The notes under the pieces: generated by a model
Databases searched by the model: none
Told to the model about the DNA's origin: nothing
Seen by the model: the letters and a program-made list of their open reading frames with translations, nothing else
Made by a program: the position numbers and the translations under genes
NCBI RefSeq assembly: GCF_007671685.1
Contig: NZ_VCNL01000009.1
Coordinates: forward strand, 1-64,000
Reading direction: 5' to 3'
Origin: Halorubrum salsamenti
GTDB lineage: Archaea > Halobacteriota > Halobacteria > Halobacteriales > Haloferacaceae
DNA: 64,000 bases
Shown: positions 24,560 to 32,114 of the stretch, one piece after another
Numbering within the stretch: position 1 is the first letter of the stretch
Layout of the letters: each line of letters begins with the position of its first letter

Positions 24560-24808
24560 TTACTCCTCTGCGTCGTCGACGAGTGTCTTGAGATCGGCGT
24601 ATCGATTGGTCTCGGCGACGATTTCGTCTTTGCTGTAGCCCTGTTCGCGGGCCCGTTCGAAAAGGTCTCGAAGCTCGTCGGGATCGACATCCCGAACCGC
24701 CATCTCTTCGCGGAGGGCGCGGCGATAGAGGGCCGAGGCGTTGATGTGGTCGTTCCACATCAGGTACAGCTCATCGATGTCTTCGATGGTGACTGACCGT
24801 GTAATCAT
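24560..24808 (-). CDS. First gene of the conjugation operon, small acidic protein
   Basis: This 82-residue, mainly helical protein has no recognised domain (SVTIEDIDELYLMWNDHINA, then VDPDELRDLFERAREQGYSKDEIV). It could be a small regulator or relaxase accessory factor; this is not shown. The ATG at 24808 is preferred over upstream starts because a TATA-like TTTAAT lies 25-30 bp before it, fitting a leaderless mRNA. Six bases separate it from the pilin-like gene. Inverted repeat copy C lies 150-190 bp upstream. Confidence 0.65.
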   Translation of the reverse strand: MITRSVTIEDIDELYLMWNDHINASALYRRALREEMAVRDVDPDELRDLFERAREQGYSKDEIVAETNRYADLKTLVDDAEE

Positions 24809-24830
24809 GTGTGCGGGTTCAGGTATGCAC

Positions 24831-24840
24831 CGATTAAACT
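24831..24840 (-). promoter_or_regulatory. TATA-like box of the conjugation operon
   Basis: On the minus strand AGTTTAATCG lies 23-32 bp before the first ATG of the eight-gene operon. This is the spacing expected for an archaeal core promoter with a leaderless transcript. Confidence 0.45.
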
Positions 24841-24958
24841 GTGGTACACGTTGACGTGGTAGTTGTATGTGAGGTAAATACTTTCTGGCTACTGGGATAG
24901 ATCCTGAATAGAACTCGATTACCATCCCGATCAGAAGACTCACCACTCAAGGACCGTA

Positions 24959-25000
24959 TTAACCAACAGTGGTGCCACATCGATCTACGGTGTTGGTTAA
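24959..25000. promoter_or_regulatory. TTAACCAACA inverted repeat, copy C
   Basis: TTAACCAACA (24959-24968) and TGTTGGTTAA (24991-25000) are perfect 10-bp complements separated by 22 bp. The core is identical to copies A and B. It is the only notable sequence upstream of the conjugation operon and lies between that operon and the divergent HNH gene, so it could control either. Confidence 0.65.
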
Positions 25001-25251
25001 CCATATCATTAAACGTCTGCGGCAATCCAGTTCGAGAACTGTGCGGTGCTGTACCCCCTCTCTACTGCGCTATTCGGTCACTTCGCTCCCTGCGTTGCTC
25101 CTTGAGGAAGAGGACTCAGCACCTCAATTCAGTTAAAATAATATTCCGTTAATCGGTTATTTCTGTATGAGTCTCGAGAGCATCACTCACCAACGGAGTA
25201 CCTGCGGGCACCACCTATTTCATAATCCAGCAGCACTCAATTGTAAAACTG

Positions 25252-25944
25252 ATGGGCACGGCCAGATACGACATCCATCCCCAATGGGACGACCCATCGG
25301 CGTATGGGGGTGAGTATCCACCGGATTGGGACGCCCGTCGTCGGACGGTCTACGAACGCGATGACTGGACGTGCACGAATTGTGGGCGCAAGAGCGGCCC
25401 TCACGCCGGCGACGATGGCGTTCGCCTCCACGCCCACCATATCGTCCCGCATTCGGCAGGCGGCTCAAATCGTCTTTCGAACTTGACGACACTCTGTGAA
25501 CCCTGTCATGCCGAACTCCATGGGCATGACCTGTTCGAGACACCGCAGCAAAGCCGGCGATCGAGCAGCGCTCCGCATCGAAACGGTCCACCGCTCGTTC
25601 CTCGACTTCTCGCGTATCTTGCCCTCCTCGCCCTCGGAACCGTTGGTGGCGGGTTCGCCTACTCCTGGGCAATCATTCAATTGCTGACGATGTCGATGAC
25701 ATGGCAGACTCTCATCGCGGGTGGCGTGATGGGCGTGATTGTTGTCGTCGGCTACCATCTCCCGAAGGTAGTGGCCGGAAGTTCGCTCGGTGCCGGTCTC
25801 CTGTTCGGCGGAATCCAGTACTACGCAATCGGCTATCCGCTCGTCAAGACGGGTCTCGTGACCGGCGTTCTTTGGCTGCCGGCAGGCATCATTATCGGAG
25901 GCACTCTGCTCAAACGAAGCAACCCAACCATGACCAAGCTCTGA
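25252..25944 (+). CDS. HNH endonuclease with C-terminal membrane segments
   Basis: This 230-residue protein has an N-terminal HNH nuclease domain: zinc cysteines C41/C44 and C82/C85, the HNH histidines at AHHIVPHSAGG (residues 61-71), and the closing H86/H90. The C-terminal half has three or four hydrophobic segments (RLLAYLALLALGTVGGGFAYSW, LIAGGVMGVIVVVGYHL, SLGAGLLFGGIQYYAIG, TGVLWLPAGIIIGGTLL), an unusual pairing for a nuclease. It may act at the membrane on incoming DNA. It is transcribed divergently from the conjugation operon. Confidence 0.85.
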   Translation: MGTARYDIHPQWDDPSAYGGEYPPDWDARRRTVYERDDWTCTNCGRKSGPHAGDDGVRLHAHHIVPHSAGGSNRLSNLTTLCEPCHAELHGHDLFETPQQSRRSSSAPHRNGPPLVPRLLAYLALLALGTVGGGFAYSWAIIQLLTMSMTWQTLIAGGVMGVIVVVGYHLPKVVAGSSLGAGLLFGGIQYYAIGYPLVKTGLVTGVLWLPAGIIIGGTLLKRSNPTMTKL

Positions 25945-26020
25945 TATGAGTGCAAAAGTGAAGCAGTATCTTCTCCAACTACTATCGAGTTGCCGTTCTC
26001 GATCGATAACAGATTCAGGC

Positions 26021-26581
26021 TCACTCGAGCAAGCCGAGCTCGGTGAGCTGGTCCTCGATCACCTCGAGGGCTTGTTCGGCATCCTCAATCCGTTTCCCAC
26101 CTGTAATGACGAGCTTCCCGCTCCCAAAGAGTAACGCAACGACTGATGGCTCATCGAGACGATAGACGAGCCCGGGAAACTGTTCGGGTTCGTACTCGAT
26201 GTGCTCGAGACCAAGGCCGATCGCAATCGCGTTCAGATTGAGTGTGTGGCCGAGATCCGCACTCGAGACGATGTTCTGAATCTCGATTTCTGGCGAGTCA
26301 TCTACCTGAATACCCAAACCCCGAAGTTTGTCGAAGACCTGTTCGAGCGCAGCCGTAACATCGGCGACGCTTTTCGCGCCGGTGCAAACAATCTTACCCG
26401 AGCGGAAGATGAGGGCCGCGGCCTTGGGGTCTTGCATCCGATAGACGAGGCCAGGAAAGTGTTCAGGGTCATACTTGGTCGCCCGGAGGTCATCAGCAAG
26501 CGTTTCGAGGTCGAGTTCCTGACCGATACCGGTTGACGCGACGACGTTCTCGATGTCAACTGACTCTGTGAGCGTACCCAT
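26021..26581 (-). CDS. tbp: TATA-box-binding protein (TBP) paralogue 1
   Basis: This 186-residue archaeal TBP has two direct repeats. Each contains the signatures EIQNIV/DIENVVAST, EPEQFPGLVYR/DPEHFPGLVYR and the LIFRSGKIVCTGAKS/LLFGSGKLVITGGKR strand-turn-strand. The phenylalanines in FPGL that kink DNA are present in both halves. Length and motifs are complete, so it should bind TATA boxes and recruit TFB. Haloarchaea often carry extra TBPs. The window encodes a second one at 51.3 kb and a TFB at 5.1 kb. Confidence 0.95.
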   Translation of the reverse strand: MGTLTESVDIENVVASTGIGQELDLETLADDLRATKYDPEHFPGLVYRMQDPKAAALIFRSGKIVCTGAKSVADVTAALEQVFDKLRGLGIQVDDSPEIEIQNIVSSADLGHTLNLNAIAIGLGLEHIEYEPEQFPGLVYRLDEPSVVALLFGSGKLVITGGKRIEDAEQALEVIEDQLTELGLLE

Positions 26582-26661
26582 ATCGCTACATAGTTCACAC
26601 GCCGCTCTTAAAGACTGGTCGCACTATCGAGAATGGGCCCCGGGTATTGGCGCTGGCCGCG

Positions 26662-26829
26662 TTAGAGGTCGCGAGGCTGGACGGTCTTTCGGTCGTTGGC
26701 CTCAGCCCGCTTCGCGGCGTCGTCAAGCAGGTCAGCAACTTCCTCATCGAGGGCGTCGTAGAAATCCGCCGAGACGTTGTGGTCGTTGAGCGCTTCTTTC
26801 ACGGCCGATTTGACGATCAGGTATGCCAT
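26662..26829 (-). CDS. Small histone-fold-like protein (DUF1931-type)
   Basis: This 55-residue protein begins MAYLIVKSAVKEAL and ends RAEANDRKTVQPRDL. That ending is the common end of archaeal histone-fold proteins (a DNA- or dimer-contact loop followed by a short helix). It matches small haloarchaeal DUF1931-type proteins. The role is unknown; DNA binding or dimer formation with partner histones is likely. It lies 80 bp upstream of the TBP gene on the same strand. Confidence 0.8.
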   Translation of the reverse strand: MAYLIVKSAVKEALNDHNVSADFYDALDEEVADLLDDAAKRAEANDRKTVQPRDL

Positions 26830-26955
26830 ACGTAGCGACATTTCTCCCGTCCTCTGTATAAAATACAGGTATCTGATTCGGTGTCTGTGGGGTTGTATTG
26901 TCCTCTGAGGGGGAACAGACGTATGCGATAGCGCTTCGTATCAGTGAGCAGGACG

Positions 26956-27234
26956 ATGTACGACCTGACCGGCTTCCAGCGCGACCTCCTGTACGTGATC
27001 GCCGGCCTCTAAGATTCTCACGGCCTCGCCATCAAGCAGGAACTCGAAGACTACTACCAGAAGGAGATCCATCACGGGCGACTTTACCCGAATCTCGATA
27101 CGCTCGTCAAGAAAGGCGAGAAAGACCGACGGACGAACGTCTAGACGCTCACGCGGCGCGGCCGCCGTGAAATCGAAGCCCGCCGTGAGTGGGAACGTCA
27201 GTACATCGAGATTGGTGAGTCTGCGCCTGCGTAG
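26956..27234 (+). pseudogene. Broken PadR-family regulator
   Basis: Reading through two in-frame stops gives a nearly complete PadR winged helix: FQRDLLYVIAGL, stop, DSHGLAIKQELEDYYQKEIHHGRLYPNLDTL, then DRRTNV, stop, TLTRRGRREIEARREW. The stops are TAA at 27010-27012 (normally Glu or Asp) and TAG at 27142-27144 (normally Tyr). About five codons also appear to be missing between the LVKKGE and KDRRT segments. The frame itself is intact, so the lesions are point mutations plus a small deletion. It should make no functional regulator. Confidence 0.85.
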
Positions 27235-27352
27235 GTTCTCTCGTACAGATCAGCTACCCCATTGTCTATGAATCATCTGAAAATCCGCGATGGGCGTGAT
27301 TTCCATCTCGGATGATGTCGGTAGTATCTCTCCTCTTCGGGAGCGACGTACG

Positions 27353-27742
27353 TCAGCGATTCGCCGTGAGGCGGCCACGGCGGCGTTCGAATTCTTCGTC
27401 GTCGATCTCACCGCGGGCGTACTGCTCACGGAGAGCCCCGAGGGCTCTATCCTCAGCGGGTCCGTCAGTCTGAGATCGAGCCACCAGCCAGTAGACGAGA
27501 TAGATGGGAAGACCGATGATGAGGGCCATCCAGAGGAGGCCGAACAGCATCATCCCCCATCCCCATAGTCCCCAGCCGGTCATGTGGCCGTCGTCCCACA
27601 TTCCGTAGTGCCAGTCCCACATCACCGCGTCCGGGACGGCTGCGTGCGTCAGGGCCATACCCCCGATAACCGCGACCGTCAGCGCACCGACGACGATCAG
27701 TCCGAGGGATCGAGTACCGCGTGGTTGAATTGAGTTTGTCAT
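27353..27742 (-). CDS. SHOCT-domain membrane protein
   Basis: This 129-residue protein has two membrane helices (LGLIVVGALTVAVIGGMAL and WGMMLFGLLWMALIIGLPIYLVYWLVA) and a C-terminal SHOCT motif (RALGALREQYARGEIDDEEFERRRGRL). A His/Met/Trp-rich loop (DWHYGMWDDGHMTGWGLWGW) between the helices could bind copper or another metal. SHOCT domains are small oligomerisation modules. The next gene upstream on the same strand is a DoxX protein, 31 bp away, suggesting one operon. Confidence 0.8.
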   Translation of the reverse strand: MTNSIQPRGTRSLGLIVVGALTVAVIGGMALTHAAVPDAVMWDWHYGMWDDGHMTGWGLWGWGMMLFGLLWMALIIGLPIYLVYWLVARSQTDGPAEDRALGALREQYARGEIDDEEFERRRGRLTANR

Positions 27743-27772
27743 GCGTATTTCTCCTGAAATGGTTCGGCGTGG

Positions 27773-28339
27773 TTAGCCGAGGATGTACTCGAGGACGGGG
27801 TAGCGCTCGACGAGCGCCTCGCCGCCGATCTCGTACTGTTCGATGTACTGATCGAGCCCGAGGATGCGGCCCGCACCGAACGCCGCAACCGCGAGGAACA
27901 CGAGCATGTACGCGAAGTCACCGTTGATGACGCCGTGGGCGATGTCCCAGTTCCCGAAGTAGAACATGAGCATCATGAGCGCGCCGAAGAACGCCGCGAG
28001 GCGGACGACGGCACCGACGAGCAGTCCGAGACCGATGAACAGCTCGCCCCACGGGACAGCGACGTTCGCGAACTCGACGAACCACGGGGTCGACCCCATC
28101 CACGCGAACATACCCGCGAGGGGGTTGCCGTTGGTCGCCGCGACGTTCGCCAGATAGCCACCCGCCGAGAACGGCTCGGCGGCAACGATCTTCGTGAATC
28201 CCGAGTACGCAAACGCGTAGCCCATCATGAGCCGTAGCGCGAGCACGAACCATGCGCTCAGGCTGTGGACACGACCACCGATGGTCAGACCGCCGACCTT
28301 GCTCTCTAGCTGGTTGACTCCAGAGGGAATCGTAGACAT
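27773..28339 (-). CDS. DoxX-family membrane protein
   Basis: This 188-residue protein has four membrane helices and the DoxX signatures MMGYAFAYSGFTKI (first helix) and NVAVPWGELFIGLGLLVGAVVRLAA (second), then MMLMFYFGN. DoxX proteins are membrane subunits linked to quinol oxidation or thiol/redox homeostasis. The C-terminal tail (ILGLDQYIEQYEI) is typical for haloarchaeal members. It is oriented with the SHOCT gene and lies about 110 bp from the divergent regulator gene at 28451. Confidence 0.85.
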   Translation of the reverse strand: MSTIPSGVNQLESKVGGLTIGGRVHSLSAWFVLALRLMMGYAFAYSGFTKIVAAEPFSAGGYLANVAATNGNPLAGMFAWMGSTPWFVEFANVAVPWGELFIGLGLLVGAVVRLAAFFGALMMLMFYFGNWDIAHGVINGDFAYMLVFLAVAAFGAGRILGLDQYIEQYEIGGEALVERYPVLEYILG

Positions 28340-28450
28340 TGTTACTTCACCGAGTGAGTGTAGGCAGGGAGAGACGATATACCGGTGAGCCAGTGTTCTG
28401 AGTCAGAAAACCGGGCGGCTATTTTACCCCACTAGGACGAGTATGCGAGT

Positions 28451-28801
28451 GTGACTGAGGAGTTGAGCCCACCAGCCGTCTTTGCCACACTCGACGACGA
28501 GTACGCTCGCGATATTCTCGTGGCGACGAACACGGACCGACTCTCTGCAAAAGAACTCAGCGAGGAATGCGATATGTCACGCCCAACCGTCTCTCGTCGC
28601 GTCAACACACTCGTTGAGCAAGGACTTCTCGAAGAGTACACGCATGTCGATCCCGCTGGTCGGCACTATCGGGAGTATGAGGCACGTCTCGAACGTATCG
28701 AAGTCCTCCTCCAAGACGAGGGGTTTGACATCCAGATCGATGTCCGGCCGGATCCCGCGGACCGGATTACATCCATCTTCGAAAACATGCGGGGAGACTG
28801 A
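28451..28801 (+). CDS. ArsR-type winged-helix regulator
   Basis: This 116-residue protein has a classical winged helix (DEYARDILVATNTDRLSAKELSEECDMSRPTVSRRVNTLVEQGLLEEYTHVD in positions 15-70) and a short C-terminal helix that probably dimerises. It starts with GTG at 28451; no ATG lies upstream in frame. The gene for a three-helix membrane protein follows 3 bp later, a pairing often seen in haloarchaea. It may repress its own operon or the divergent DoxX/SHOCT genes. The ligand is unknown. Confidence 0.8.
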   Translation: MTEELSPPAVFATLDDEYARDILVATNTDRLSAKELSEECDMSRPTVSRRVNTLVEQGLLEEYTHVDPAGRHYREYEARLERIEVLLQDEGFDIQIDVRPDPADRITSIFENMRGD

Positions 28802-28804
28802 TTC

Positions 28805-29080
28805 ATGAAACACACATTATTCGTCATCGCCAAGTTGTTCATGACCGCGTTGGCTCTGGTTATCGCGTACCAAGCCTATCGAGGCTACCAACGCCACGGA
28901 ACACAGCTGATGCTCTACGTCGCCCTTGGGTTCGCACTAATTGGCCTCGGTGGACTCCTCGAAGGAGTTCTATTCGAACTGCTCCAGGTGTCAATCTTCC
29001 AGGCAGGTCTCGTGGCTGCACTAGTCGCGGCGGCGGGAATGCTTTCTATCTTGTACGCGCTCTATGCGCCGAACCCCTGA
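28805..29080 (+). CDS. Small three-helix membrane protein (DUF7521-like)
   Basis: This 91-residue hydrophobic protein has three helices (LFMTALALVIAYQAYRGY, LMLYVALGFALIGLGGLLEG and AGLVAALVAAAGMLSILYAL). It lies 3 bp after the winged-helix gene and is surely co-transcribed. Proteins of this kind (DUF7521 from memory) often accompany haloarchaeal ArsR-like regulators and may act as membrane sensors or partners. There is no known activity. Confidence 0.75.
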   Translation: MKHTLFVIAKLFMTALALVIAYQAYRGYQRHGTQLMLYVALGFALIGLGGLLEGVLFELLQVSIFQAGLVAALVAAAGMLSILYALYAPNP

Positions 29081-29135
29081 ATTCCCGATTCAGCAAAGTA
29101 TCTTGGAATCGTGAATTAGTGAGACGGTTATTCAC

Positions 29136-29819
29136 TCATCCTCGTAGACGTTGCGCGACAGCCGTGACTTGGTCCCAGAGGAATTCGGCGTCAACGCTCT
29201 GGTTCGTCGTTACGACTGGCACGTCACGGAGATAGGAGTCCGTCTGAAGGATCTCAAGGAGGAAGTCCGCAACGTCAGCGCGTGAAATCGGACCAGCCGT
29301 GGCGTCAATGTCGACGCCGTGTTCGTACTCCCCGGTTTTGGGTCCATCTGTAAGACCGCCGGGGCGGACGATCGTCCAGTCGAGACCGCTCCCAGCGACG
29401 AGTTCCTCCTGTCTGGCTTTGTCGGCCATCAGGTCATAGAGCACCGTCACGTTCGCAAGGCGGACGTACCACGGAACCTGCTGGACGCTCGATCCTAACC
29501 CCATCGATGTCAGGACGACCAGGCGTTCGATCCCCCGTTCCTGCATTGCATCGATAATGTTCGCGGTCCCGCGAGAGACCACGTCGGAGGGATTGTCCGA
29601 CGTTCGACCGAGAAGACAGATGACCGCATCTGATCCGTTTACGGTGGCTTCGACCGCGTCCGGATCGAGTACATCCCCCTCTACGGCGGTGACTGCCTGG
29701 TTCGGTGGGAGTTTTGCAGGGCTTCGAGTGAGCGCGCGAATCGAGTGATTCACTTCGGTCGCTTGTGCCGTCAGTTCACGTCCGGTCCCGCCTGTCGCAC
29801 CGAAGAGTGCCAGTTCCAT
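29136..29819 (-). CDS. NAD(P)-binding Rossmann protein (atypical SDR, YwnB/NmrA-like)
   Basis: This 227-residue protein opens with the dinucleotide motif LFGATGGTGRELTAQA and continues with the atypical short-chain dehydrogenase pattern: GDVLDPDAVEATVNGSDAVICLLG, then VVLTSMGLGS, then LDWTIVRPGGLTDGPKTG. The usual YxxxK pair is replaced by the KARQEELVAGSGL segment, typical of NAD(P)H-binding quinone-reductase-like or regulatory members. The substrate cannot be named. It stands alone, with its promoter facing a 336-bp gap. Confidence 0.85.
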   Translation of the reverse strand: MELALFGATGGTGRELTAQATEVNHSIRALTRSPAKLPPNQAVTAVEGDVLDPDAVEATVNGSDAVICLLGRTSDNPSDVVSRGTANIIDAMQERGIERLVVLTSMGLGSSVQQVPWYVRLANVTVLYDLMADKARQEELVAGSGLDWTIVRPGGLTDGPKTGEYEHGVDIDATAGPISRADVADFLLEILQTDSYLRDVPVVTTNQSVDAEFLWDQVTAVAQRLRG

Positions 29820-30155
29820 ATGGTCACCTACGTTTTCATGTTGGTTGTCGTTCCCCTCGTTTCAGTCGATTACGCTTACAATTCTAAAGGACGACCGAGC
29901 GTTCGCTCTGGACGCTCGATTACCAGAGAACTCCGAAATTTGATTCGACAGGTTGGGGTCATCGTCACTACAGCCACGGATCGGTTTCACATTCTAACGA
30001 GAGGTGTTCTGTCATGCCAGTATCGAAACCACAATCGTAGTGAAATAGGCGACCGTAGCCGGTGCTACAAGTATGACAGACATGCTGGGTTTGTTCGCTG
30101 ATGAAACCGCCCCTGAAGAGCGACCAGCTCATGACTCGATAGGAGAGGCGGAACC
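29820..30155. other. Intergenic region, no gene seen
   Basis: This 336-bp gap separates the leftward NAD(P)-binding protein gene and the rightward small membrane protein gene. It should hold both promoters. I see no convincing coding frame, repeat or hairpin. Confidence 0.5.
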
Positions 30156-30431
30156 ATGAGCGAGGAAATCTCCGCCAACCGGGCAGGACTCATATTCGGT
30201 GCCATCTTCGCAGCGTCGCACGCTGCATGGATCGGATTCGTCGTCTCGGGCTTCTCTGAAACAGCGGTCGCCACTGTCGCCCGGACCAACTTCGTTGAGT
30301 ACGAGGACACGGTCGATTTCGACCTCTCTCTGGCTGGTGCCGGCCTCATGATCGCGTTAGTTGCAGGATATCTCATGGGCGGGTTGTTCGCCCTGCTCTG
30401 GAATCGGCATGAGATCCACGATGACGGGTAA
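30156..30431 (+). CDS. Small two-helix membrane protein, function unknown
   Basis: This 91-residue protein has two predicted membrane helices (AGLIFGAIFAASHAAWIGFVV and AGAGLMIALVAGYLMGGLFALLW) joined by an acidic loop that contains conserved-looking aromatic and acidic residues (NFVEYEDTVDF). No domain is recognised. It lies upstream of a hydrolase gene but 130 bp away, so co-transcription is uncertain. Confidence 0.6.
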   Translation: MSEEISANRAGLIFGAIFAASHAAWIGFVVSGFSETAVATVARTNFVEYEDTVDFDLSLAGAGLMIALVAGYLMGGLFALLWNRHEIHDDG

Positions 30432-30564
30432 CCCGGTCATCCAGACAATCGCCCTCAACCGATAACTGTCAAGGATGGTTAGTGTCCACCGAGACGATCC
30501 TCGGAGCAGGCTCTCAGATGGACCGTCTATTCGACACCACCGCAGGGGGTATCTCTAACTCAGT

Positions 30565-31497
30565 ATGGCGTCACCATCTTTTCCACCGGGATACGTCCGG
30601 TTCGACGACGTTTCCGAAACGCTTCCTGAACCGACACCCGTTCCGGTGTCGGAATCAGTTGAACTGGAGACGCTTCACCTCCCCGGGCCGGACCCGGCGA
30701 TCGTGTTCGTCCACGGTGGTCTCGGGTCGCTTTGGAACCCGTATCCACAACTAGACGCGTTCGAGGGGCCCCACGAGTTGGTCACGTATGCGCTCGCCGG
30801 CAACGGAAACTCGACCATGCGGCAGGAGCAGTCCCTCTCCGGGCATGTAGCTGACCTCCTGAATCTCCTTGATGAACTCGGTATCACGAATCCGATCATC
30901 CACGGCCACAGTTACGGTACCGCCCTCGCTATCGAGTACGCGAAGCGCCATCCCACAGCCGGGCTCGTGTTACACGCAGGGGGCGATCATGATCTCACCC
31001 CCGCGGGGGAGAAACCGCTTTTGCGACTATTTCTGGCACTCCGACTCTATAAGATACCCGCGAACGACGCGCTCATCCGGCAGTTAGCCTACAGCGTCGG
31101 CTTCCACGAGGAGACGCCATCGGTCGTGGTTGAGGACTTCCTGCAATCGAACCCGCTTCCCCACCGTCGCTCAGCGTGGACGACTGTCACCGAGGCCTTC
31201 TGGGGGTACGACGGTCGCCCCGATATTGAGCGAGTCGATGCCCCAACGCTCGTCATCCACGGACCAGCCGACGGTATTGTTCCCATCGAGGTGGCACGCG
31301 GAACCGCGAGGCGGATTCCCGAGAGCGTTTTCTGCAGGCTACAGCGTACCGGTCACGTCGCTATGATAGAGCGCCCGAATGCGTATAACAGTCTGCTTGA
31401 AGCACTCATCAAGACGGTTCGAGAGGACCGGGATTTGGAAATGACGGTTCGAGAATCGGTCGACGAAAACGGTAGCGAAGTATCCGAAGTTCGCTAA
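30565..31497 (+). CDS. Alpha/beta-hydrolase
   Basis: This 310-residue protein is an alpha/beta-fold hydrolase. The oxyanion motif appears as VFVHGGLGSLW near residue 50. The nucleophile elbow is GHSYGTAL near 113 with Ser as nucleophile, the likely acid is in LVIHGPADGIVP near 235, and the catalytic His is in RTGHVAMIE near 267. The spacing and the C-terminal HVAMIERP are standard for esterase/epoxide-hydrolase-like enzymes. The substrate is unknown. It stands alone and converges on a YHS-domain gene whose stop is 4 bp away. Confidence 0.88.
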   Translation: MASPSFPPGYVRFDDVSETLPEPTPVPVSESVELETLHLPGPDPAIVFVHGGLGSLWNPYPQLDAFEGPHELVTYALAGNGNSTMRQEQSLSGHVADLLNLLDELGITNPIIHGHSYGTALAIEYAKRHPTAGLVLHAGGDHDLTPAGEKPLLRLFLALRLYKIPANDALIRQLAYSVGFHEETPSVVVEDFLQSNPLPHRRSAWTTVTEAFWGYDGRPDIERVDAPTLVIHGPADGIVPIEVARGTARRIPESVFCRLQRTGHVAMIERPNAYNSLLEALIKTVREDRDLEMTVRESVDENGSEVSEVR

Positions 31498-31501
31498 GGA
31501 A

Positions 31502-31822
31502 TCAGGATCGTTCTGTAGCTTTATTCGCCCGTTCGAGATCGAACTGAAGGTCGGTGTCGTCCTCGAGACCGACGCTCAGCAATTCCGGGTCGGCGACCGT
31601 CAGGTTGAACTCACCGACGGCGCGGCCGTAGTGCAAGCGCGGTACCATTACGCCACTCGCATCACAGAGGTGGGGTCGTGGCTCGTCGACGAATCGCTTC
31701 GGGTGCTCTTCGAAGAAATCACGACAGTCGGACGAACAGAAGTAGAACGTCGTCCCCTCGAAATCGGCGGTGATTTCGCTTGAGTCGCTGGCTTCCATAC
31801 CGCAGACCGGCTCAACTGGCAT
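31502..31822 (-). CDS. YHS metal-binding domain protein with extension
   Basis: This 106-residue protein begins with a YHS domain: EPVCGMEAS near residue 4, then TTFYFCSSDCRDFFEEHPKRFV at 24-45, with three cysteines placed to bind a metal, usually copper or zinc. The C-terminal 60 residues are acidic and unassigned. A second YHS protein is encoded 65 bp upstream on the same strand. YHS/TRASH modules in haloarchaea accompany metal-handling systems such as the copper island at 38-44 kb. Confidence 0.85.
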   Translation of the reverse strand: MPVEPVCGMEASDSSEITADFEGTTFYFCSSDCRDFFEEHPKRFVDEPRPHLCDASGVMVPRLHYGRAVGEFNLTVADPELLSVGLEDDTDLQFDLERANKATERS

Positions 31823-31886
31823 ACTGGCAGTACGCCTCGCCCTTCCATAAACGTCAGTCGGCCATTTGCTACTGTGCGTAGGCTCC

Positions 31887-32030
31887 CTACTCGGTGTATA
31901 CTGCGGGCTGTTTCTCGAAGCGCTGTCGACATTCTTCGCTACAGAGATAGTACGTCACCTGGTCGTGCCGGACTGAAGCTACCGCTTCGTCAACTCTGAG
32001 TTGCATACCGCAGACGGGATCCCTCGGCAT
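31887..32030 (-). CDS. Minimal YHS-domain protein (47 aa)
   Basis: The whole protein is one YHS domain: MPRDPVCGMQLRVDEA, then QVTYYLCSEECRQRFEKQP. It keeps the Cys of DPVCGM and the pair C-x3-C. It is likely a small cytoplasmic metal chaperone or sensor. It was identified by direct translation, as it is only 47 residues long. Its ATG at 32030 lies 85 bp from the divergent start of the UbiB-like kinase gene. Confidence 0.82.
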   Translation of the reverse strand: MPRDPVCGMQLRVDEAVASVRHDQVTYYLCSEECRQRFEKQPAVYTE

Positions 32031-32114
32031 TCTGTTCACAGATCCGTCTCCAAGCCGATTGGGTATTTCGAAGTAGGTCGACGGGCACGTATTAAGGGCC
32101 GTCGGAAGAACTCT

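Noticed and set aside
25252-25944. HNH protein as part of a restriction-modification system
   Set aside because: No methyltransferase or specificity gene is adjacent.
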